Shown here: positions 61,091 to 61,834 of the stretch, in pieces
Layout: each line of letters begins with the position of its first letter
How positions within the stretch are numbered: position 1 is the stretch's first letter
DNA from: Bacillota bacterium
GTDB lineage: Bacteria; Bacillota; Clostridia; Christensenellales; Pumilibacteraceae
Assembly: GCA_009779975.1 (NCBI GenBank)
Contig: WRAY01000013.1
Location: 1 to 61,834 of the forward strand
Direction: 5' to 3'
DNA: 61,834 nucleotides
Notes under the pieces: model-generated
Databases searched by the model: none
What the model was told of the DNA's origin: nothing
Seen by the model: the letters and a program-made list of their open reading frames with translations, nothing else
Made by a program: the position numbers and the translations under genes

Positions 61091-61690
61091 ATGAATTTAA
61101 CCAAGTTAGTAAAAAATGAATTAGTGCGTTCGTTTTCAAGTTCTTTTCGTTCAAAGGAGAAGGCTTTTTTGTGTGCGGCCTTTTTGTGGAGCGGAACTGT
61201 TTCCTCTTTGCATGGTTATCATCTTGAATTTAAAGTCGGAGATGAGGACTTGGCGGAAGAGGTTATAAAATGTTTGAAAAAATATGGCATTGAGGCAAAG
61301 GCAATAACTCATCAAAAAAAGAGAGTTGTCTATGTCAAAGGTGCGGAAAAAGTTTCTGATGTCCTCGTTGTGCTTGGAGCATCAAAAGCGGTTTTGGCGC
61401 TTCATGAGACAATTGTTTTGAAAAATGTTCGGGCAAAAGCAAATCGATTGTCGAACTATGATGTTTCAAATATTAATAAAACTATGGAGTCGGCATCAGC
61501 GCAACTTGACGCAATCAAAAAATTAAAAGAAAAAGGTGTCTTTGACACTCTTGACGAAAAGTATATAGAAGCGGCAAATGCACGAGAGCAAAATCCTGAC
61601 GCAAGTTATGAGGAGTTGTCAATAATTTTGGGAATTTCAAAAAGCGGATTAAGGCATAGGCTTCAAAAGATTGTGACAATAGCGTTATAA
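61091..61690 (+). CDS. whiA: Short WhiA-type regulator lacking the N-terminal domain
   Basis: 199 residues from the ATG at 61091, against about 310 usually. It keeps the second part of the LAGLIDADG-like domain (AFLWSGTVSSLHGYHLEF, about 30), the middle region with NRLSNYDVSNINKT (about 118) and the C-terminal HTH (DASYEELSIILGISKSGLRHRL, in two parts, about 170-192). The first hundred or so residues of normal WhiA are absent and no frame upstream supplies them. WhiA controls division and sporulation genes; whether this short form still does is unknown. Confidence 0.85.
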   Translation: MNLTKLVKNELVRSFSSSFRSKEKAFLCAAFLWSGTVSSLHGYHLEFKVGDEDLAEEVIKCLKKYGIEAKAITHQKKRVVYVKGAEKVSDVLVVLGASKAVLALHETIVLKNVRAKANRLSNYDVSNINKTMESASAQLDAIKKLKEKGVFDTLDEKYIEAANAREQNPDASYEELSIILGISKSGLRHRLQKIVTIAL

Positions 61691-61778
61691 TCAACTTTAC
61701 ACACAATTTAGTTTTGTTCATCTGTTTTTTCTTTTAGAATATGAGAGATAGCATTAATAGAGATTAGGGATTGTTCCA

Positions 61779-61816
61779 GATGAGAGAAAAGCCTTTTTTC
61801 TCTCATCTTTTCTTTT
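61779..61816 (+). terminator. Terminator after whiA
   Basis: 12-bp stem (61779-61790 with 61796-61807), 5-nt loop and a T-rich tail, about 90 nt after the whiA stop. It ends the murB-PHP-whiA transcript. Confidence 0.8.
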
Positions 61817-61834
61817 TGTTCATTGCTTTTGAAA

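Overview
The window reads as a chromosomal segment of an uncultured, low-GC, spore-forming member of the Bacillota (Clostridia-like). The support is AT-rich DNA, sigma-A promoters of the TTGACA-17-TATAAT type, GGAGG ribosome sites, a yabP/yabQ sporulation pair, a uvrC-hprK / murB-PHP-whiA neighbourhood, rpmE-prmC-prfA, and a ParB gene preceded by Bacillus-type parS sites. The species cannot be named from sequence alone.

Layout. 1-17.5 kb: the start of an unknown gene and three minus-strand surface lipoproteins, including one of about 3,990 residues built mostly of BspA-type leucine-rich repeats. 17.9-31.7 kb: an apparent integrated mobile element of roughly 14 kb that ends in the 3' end of tRNA-Val(GAC). 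It holds a DpnII-type GATC restriction-modification cluster, a replication module resembling CRESS-DNA plasmids/viruses (HUH endonuclease and superfamily 3 helicase as two overlapping genes, with a stem-loop origin candidate and iterons), small regulators, a four-gene ParB-like / SNF2 helicase / DUF3883 / DNA methyltransferase operon, a YhcG-type nuclease, a long imperfect palindrome and a serine recombinase. 32-43 kb: core genes (MntP/YtaF-like membrane protein, MacB-like ABC transporter, tandem-HTH regulator with operators, acyltransferase-like membrane protein, parS-parB, yabPQ, tex). 43-50.5 kb: an AT-rich gap with DnaA-box-like 9-mers, a 2,047-residue lipoprotein and queH. 50.5-61.8 kb: prfA, a DUF1385-PrmC fusion, rpmE, hprK, uvrC, a degenerate Fic-like protein, murB, a PHP protein and a short whiA.

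How the genes fit together. The mobile element looks like a replicon that can excise and carries defence cargo: GATC methylation and cleavage, and a tightly coupled operon with the parts of a modification-dependent restriction system but an unusual ParB/Srx-fold partner. The flanking chromosome carries surface adhesin-like lipoproteins and division, sporulation, wall and translation-termination genes.

Two genome-wide traits stand out. Short interspersed repeats with GTAGGGGC...GCCCCTAC ends, and short tandem repeats of other kinds, fill many intergenic gaps and also lie in frame inside conserved genes (uvrC, prmC, queH, an ABC transporter, murB). Several genes have a sigma-A promoter whose -10 box lies only 6-9 nt before the start codon and have no ribosome site, which suggests leaderless transcripts.
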